From Verrucomicrobiaceae bacterium (GTDB lineage: Bacteria; Verrucomicrobiota; Verrucomicrobiia; Opitutales; Intestinicryptomonadaceae), in assembly GCA_015061955.1 (NCBI GenBank), contig SUVO01000005.1, forward strand, positions 82,068 through 146,067: a DNA stretch of 64,000 nucleotides, read 5' to 3'. The translations under genes and the position numbers were made by a program. Of the stretch, positions 61,283 through 64,000 are shown piece after piece. The notes beneath the pieces are model-generated. The model had not been told where the DNA came from. It did not search any database and saw only the letters and a program-made list of their open reading frames with translations. The first letter of the stretch is position 1. Each line of letters begins with the position of its first letter.

Positions 61283-63769
61283 TTATTTTGCTTCTGTAAG
61301 TTTTATTTGCAAAATTCCAACAGCGTACTTAGGTTGAGGTTTTACATTTATTTTTATTGCAGTTGCTGTAATTGAGCCATTTGTCGGATGAACTGCATTA
61401 AATTGATCTTTAAGTGTACTGTAAGAATCGGTTAAATATATTGGAAATTTTTGCCACTTCCCCGATTCATTGCAATACTCTATATCCCAAGATTGTGGAA
61501 TGCGAATAGCACTTGTATCTTGATACCAATAAACTGCAATTTCAGAAAGTTTTGTTGGATTTTTCAACGTGTAAGTTAGAGCTTGCTGTGCGCCTATTTG
61601 TGGAAACGATGTCCATCTACCAATTGAGTTATCAGCAGATGATTTTGGAACATTTCCATTGTATGTATGTTTAATTTTGTCACCACTATATGTATGAGTT
61701 GCAGAAGCGTTTTTTATGAAATTTATTCTACCATAAATGCGATCTATTGGAAGTGTTAGTAAGCATTTTTCGTTATCTACAAACCAGATATTCATAGAAG
61801 AATCGCCTCTATTATTCCAAGCATAGTAAGGAATTAGCGTAAGTTTTCCTACATTAATTTTGCCGTATTTATCTATATATTTTGCATCAATATTTTTTAT
61901 TACATCAACGCCCTTAAGAACTCCCAATTTTTGCTTTTCGATTATCGGATATTGATTTTGTTCCGACACACACCAAACATTTGCTGGTGCTAAATTATCA
62001 ATACTTTCGGCACAATAAACAAGAGGTCCACGCGTAATAGCAATTCTATCTCTATTTTCAACTACTCGTTCAACAGACTTATTAAAACGCACAGGCATTG
62101 GCAGATGAAGTTTTACAACATCGCCCTTCTTCCACTTACGTTTTATCGATACAAAGCCATTTTCAACAACAAGTTTCTGAAGTTTACCGTTTACCGATAC
62201 GCTCCATTTCTTTGCAATTTCAGGAATTTCCCCAATATACGAATACAATTGTCCTGTAACAAATTGATGTGTTGTCCACGTTGGAATACGCAATTTGAGA
62301 GTAAAAAGTTGTTTGTTATGTTGTGGGGAAATTGTTAATTTTACGTTTTCATCAAAAGGATAATCCGATACTTGCGTTAAATTAACCTTACCAGATTTTA
62401 ATTGAATTTCAACCGACGACGACGCATACAAAGCACAATATATATTGTTTTTTTCGTGTGCATACATCATTCCCGACACCTGAGGAATTACGCGAGCAAT
62501 ATTTGTTGGGCAACATGCACAACCAAACCAATGCGAACGATCAACATTGCCATAGCTTTCAAGTGGATTTGCGTAAAAGAATTTGTCGCCACTAAGACTT
62601 ACTCCACACAGAGTATTGTTGAAAAGTGCAACTTCGGCAACGTCGATATATTTGGCGTCGCGTTCAAGTAAGAACATTCTGTAATTGAATAAAATGTTTC
62701 CAATGGCTGCACAAGTTTCATCGTAGGCTGTTTCGTTTGGCAAAACATATTCATCGCCGAATCCCTCTATGCCAGCAACAGCACCAAGACCACCAGTTAT
62801 GTGCATTTTTGTGTTTACAATGTCTTTCCAAACAGCTTTAAGCGCTGGTGTATACGATGTATCGCCAGAAATCGAACCTACATCAGCCATACCCGAATAC
62901 ATATAAGTTGCTCTTACCGCGTGTCCGACAGCTTTGCGTTGTTCTCTAACTGGTTGATGTTGTTGCGCATACGAACCTTCCATGTGTGCCAATTTTACAG
63001 CTTTCGAACGAACAATTTTATCTTTTTTTACAAACGTATAATGGCGAATGTCTAAAAATTTTTTAGCCATGTCTAAATACAATTTATCGCCAGTAACCTT
63101 ATACATTTTTACAAGAGCAAGCTCTATTTCTTGATGTCCAGGTGCCTGATTGACTGGTTTACCATCGTTATATTTGGGGTCGCCACCAATGAAAAACGCG
63201 TTGTTGATGTGTTTAGCGTTTGCCTTTGCAATTTCTAAGAGATTTGTTTTGCCCGTTGCTAAATAATATGCCACCGATGCCTCATAAAGATGCCCCATAT
63301 TGTAAAGCTCGTGGTTGTGCAAAACATCTTCATAACGCTTAAAGTTTATTGTTTTTGCAGTTATTGGTGGATATATATAACCATCTGATTCCATTGCCGA
63401 CTTAATAATCTCAGCAATTTCATCAATTTTAGCTTCTAATTTTGAATCTCTTTCAAGTTTCAACAAATATGCAGCACCCTCAATTACTTTGTAAAGATCA
63501 GAAGTGTCGAAACGTGAAGTGTTGGGTAATTCCGTTTTTTCGCCTTTAAGGATTTTTCCGGCTCTACGCAAATTTTCAAGACCTACGGATGTGCGTTCAA
63601 ATGCCACTGGAACAAGAACTTTCTTTTGAAGCACCATACGTGGTTTCCAGAAATTGTCTTGCAAATCGACCTTGTCGAAAGATATTGGCATTAGTTGTGC
63701 AGTTGCCAACGTAGTAAAAAATACCGAGATAGAGAAGAACGTAATACCTTTAAACATAAAACAAAACAT
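61283..63769 (-). CDS. Secreted beta-L-arabinofuranosidase, GH127 (DUF1680)
   Basis: The 828-residue protein has a signal peptide (about residues 1-24, ending TLATAQ; an ATG at 63757 would shorten it by 4). The GH127 alpha/alpha-barrel has a full set of residues matching the Bifidobacterium enzyme HypBA1: acid/base E335 in GIEGFGDEY, metal ligands E351 and C353 in YDETC, and C419 (nucleophile)-C420 in FGCACCPTN. The 16-residue spacing from E335 to E351 equals that in HypBA1. Beta-sandwich domains and a final carbohydrate-binding-like domain follow (WTSFPQIGAQQALTYTL to the end). It would release L-arabinofuranose from plant glycans outside the cytoplasm. Confidence 0.92.
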   Translation of the reverse strand: MFCFMFKGITFFSISVFFTTLATAQLMPISFDKVDLQDNFWKPRMVLQKKVLVPVAFERTSVGLENLRRAGKILKGEKTELPNTSRFDTSDLYKVIEGAAYLLKLERDSKLEAKIDEIAEIIKSAMESDGYIYPPITAKTINFKRYEDVLHNHELYNMGHLYEASVAYYLATGKTNLLEIAKANAKHINNAFFIGGDPKYNDGKPVNQAPGHQEIELALVKMYKVTGDKLYLDMAKKFLDIRHYTFVKKDKIVRSKAVKLAHMEGSYAQQHQPVREQRKAVGHAVRATYMYSGMADVGSISGDTSYTPALKAVWKDIVNTKMHITGGLGAVAGIEGFGDEYVLPNETAYDETCAAIGNILFNYRMFLLERDAKYIDVAEVALFNNTLCGVSLSGDKFFYANPLESYGNVDRSHWFGCACCPTNIARVIPQVSGMMYAHEKNNIYCALYASSSVEIQLKSGKVNLTQVSDYPFDENVKLTISPQHNKQLFTLKLRIPTWTTHQFVTGQLYSYIGEIPEIAKKWSVSVNGKLQKLVVENGFVSIKRKWKKGDVVKLHLPMPVRFNKSVERVVENRDRIAITRGPLVYCAESIDNLAPANVWCVSEQNQYPIIEKQKLGVLKGVDVIKNIDAKYIDKYGKINVGKLTLIPYYAWNNRGDSSMNIWFVDNEKCLLTLPIDRIYGRINFIKNASATHTYSGDKIKHTYNGNVPKSSADNSIGRWTSFPQIGAQQALTYTLKNPTKLSEIAVYWYQDTSAIRIPQSWDIEYCNESGKWQKFPIYLTDSYSTLKDQFNAVHPTNGSITATAIKINVKPQPKYAVGILQIKLTEAK

Positions 63770-64000
63770 AAATACACAAAATTATTAGTCAATTATTTTC
63801 CAACACACAAACCTTCAAAATGCACAGTAATCTTAAAGCATAGAATGGTATAGCATTTCTGGTAGGGCTTCATAATACAGGCAACAACCTACATTGAACT
63901 GGCAACTTGGTTGTGGAAAGCACAATGAGCGTTGTCTCGGCACTCGCTTGGCTCGGCTCTTTGCTACGCAAAGCTTCTTTCCAAAGCTTTTACTTCATAA
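63770..64000. other. Non-coding window end with a G+C-richer stretch
   Basis: The first 60 bp are AT-rich and should hold the GH127 promoter. From about 63840 on the DNA is distinctly richer in G+C than its surroundings and has small hairpins (CTTTGC-TAC-GCAAAG at 63961-63975, and AAAGCTT/AAGCTTT-type arms after it). On the minus strand a 54-codon stretch (63833-63994) is open but has no start. I cannot assign it; a dispersed non-coding repeat is possible. Confidence 0.4.

Noticed and set aside
1..64000. CRISPR array
   Set aside because: I saw no series of short direct repeats with regular unique spacers, and no cas genes. The only spaced repeats are the two copies at 47.3-47.5 kb and the protein-level QPQF repeats.

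Overview
The window is AT-rich DNA (roughly one third G+C by eye) from a bacterium with an anaerobic, carbohydrate-degrading lifestyle. An exosortase with an EpsI-like partner, uronate isomerase, DUF4838, GH110 and GH127 proteins, class III ribonucleotide reductase, rubrerythrin and weak Shine-Dalgarno signals together suggest a gut-type member of the PVC group (Verrucomicrobiota, Lentisphaerota or Kiritimatiellota). That placement is inference; no rRNA is present to confirm it.

Layout. 1-12.7 kb: an exopolysaccharide locus. A plus-strand operon runs from a truncated mannose-1-phosphate guanylyltransferase through a DegT aminotransferase, an EpsI-like protein, exosortase, a PglC-type phosphosugar transferase, an ATP-grasp enzyme and a HAD phosphatase. 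It converges on a minus-strand operon (GNAT, class V aminotransferase, cytidylyltransferase, LicD) that looks like a unit for adding a phospho-amino group to a glycan. UDP-glucose dehydrogenase and a DUF4838 protein follow. 12.8-21.2 kb: an accessory island beside tRNA-Leu(UAA). It has broken gene remnants at both ends and a six-gene minus-strand operon: a PD-(D/E)XK nuclease, a protein of repeated W-LL-x-QPQF units, three membrane-anchored coiled-coil proteins and a secreted protein whose 3' end carries an A_AAA_AAC heptamer leading by a -1 shift into an open ankyrin-repeat frame.

21.2-28.4 kb: housekeeping and mixed genes (O-antigen ligase-like protein, DJ-1 protein, hydrolase, rsmA, mazG, YgjP-like metallopeptidase, SGNH hydrolase) and a structured non-coding stretch at 27.7-27.9 kb. 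28.4-35.6 kb: a Sel1 protein, two more QPQF-repeat proteins, then a MoxR-type AAA ATPase with a VWA/metallopeptidase-like partner. 35.9-42.8 kb: rubrerythrin, uxaC with a divergent LacI regulator, a DtxR-type regulator and nrdDG. 43-50 kb: glycan-degrading genes (AXE1 esterase, GH110) together with a thiamine-diphosphate enzyme carrying an N-terminal rubredoxin-like domain, a lipoprotein TIM-barrel isomerase and a 400-bp stretch of nested repeats. 50-64 kb: hisB, hisC, aroC and an unassigned gene between them; CPBP protease, U32 peptidase, dnaE, creD and a GH127 enzyme.

The most unusual material is the QPQF-repeat family (three copies, in two different contexts: a nuclease/membrane-protein operon and a MoxR-VWA neighbourhood), the -1 frameshift junction, the rubredoxin-TPP fusion, and two structured non-coding regions (27.8 kb and 47.4 kb).
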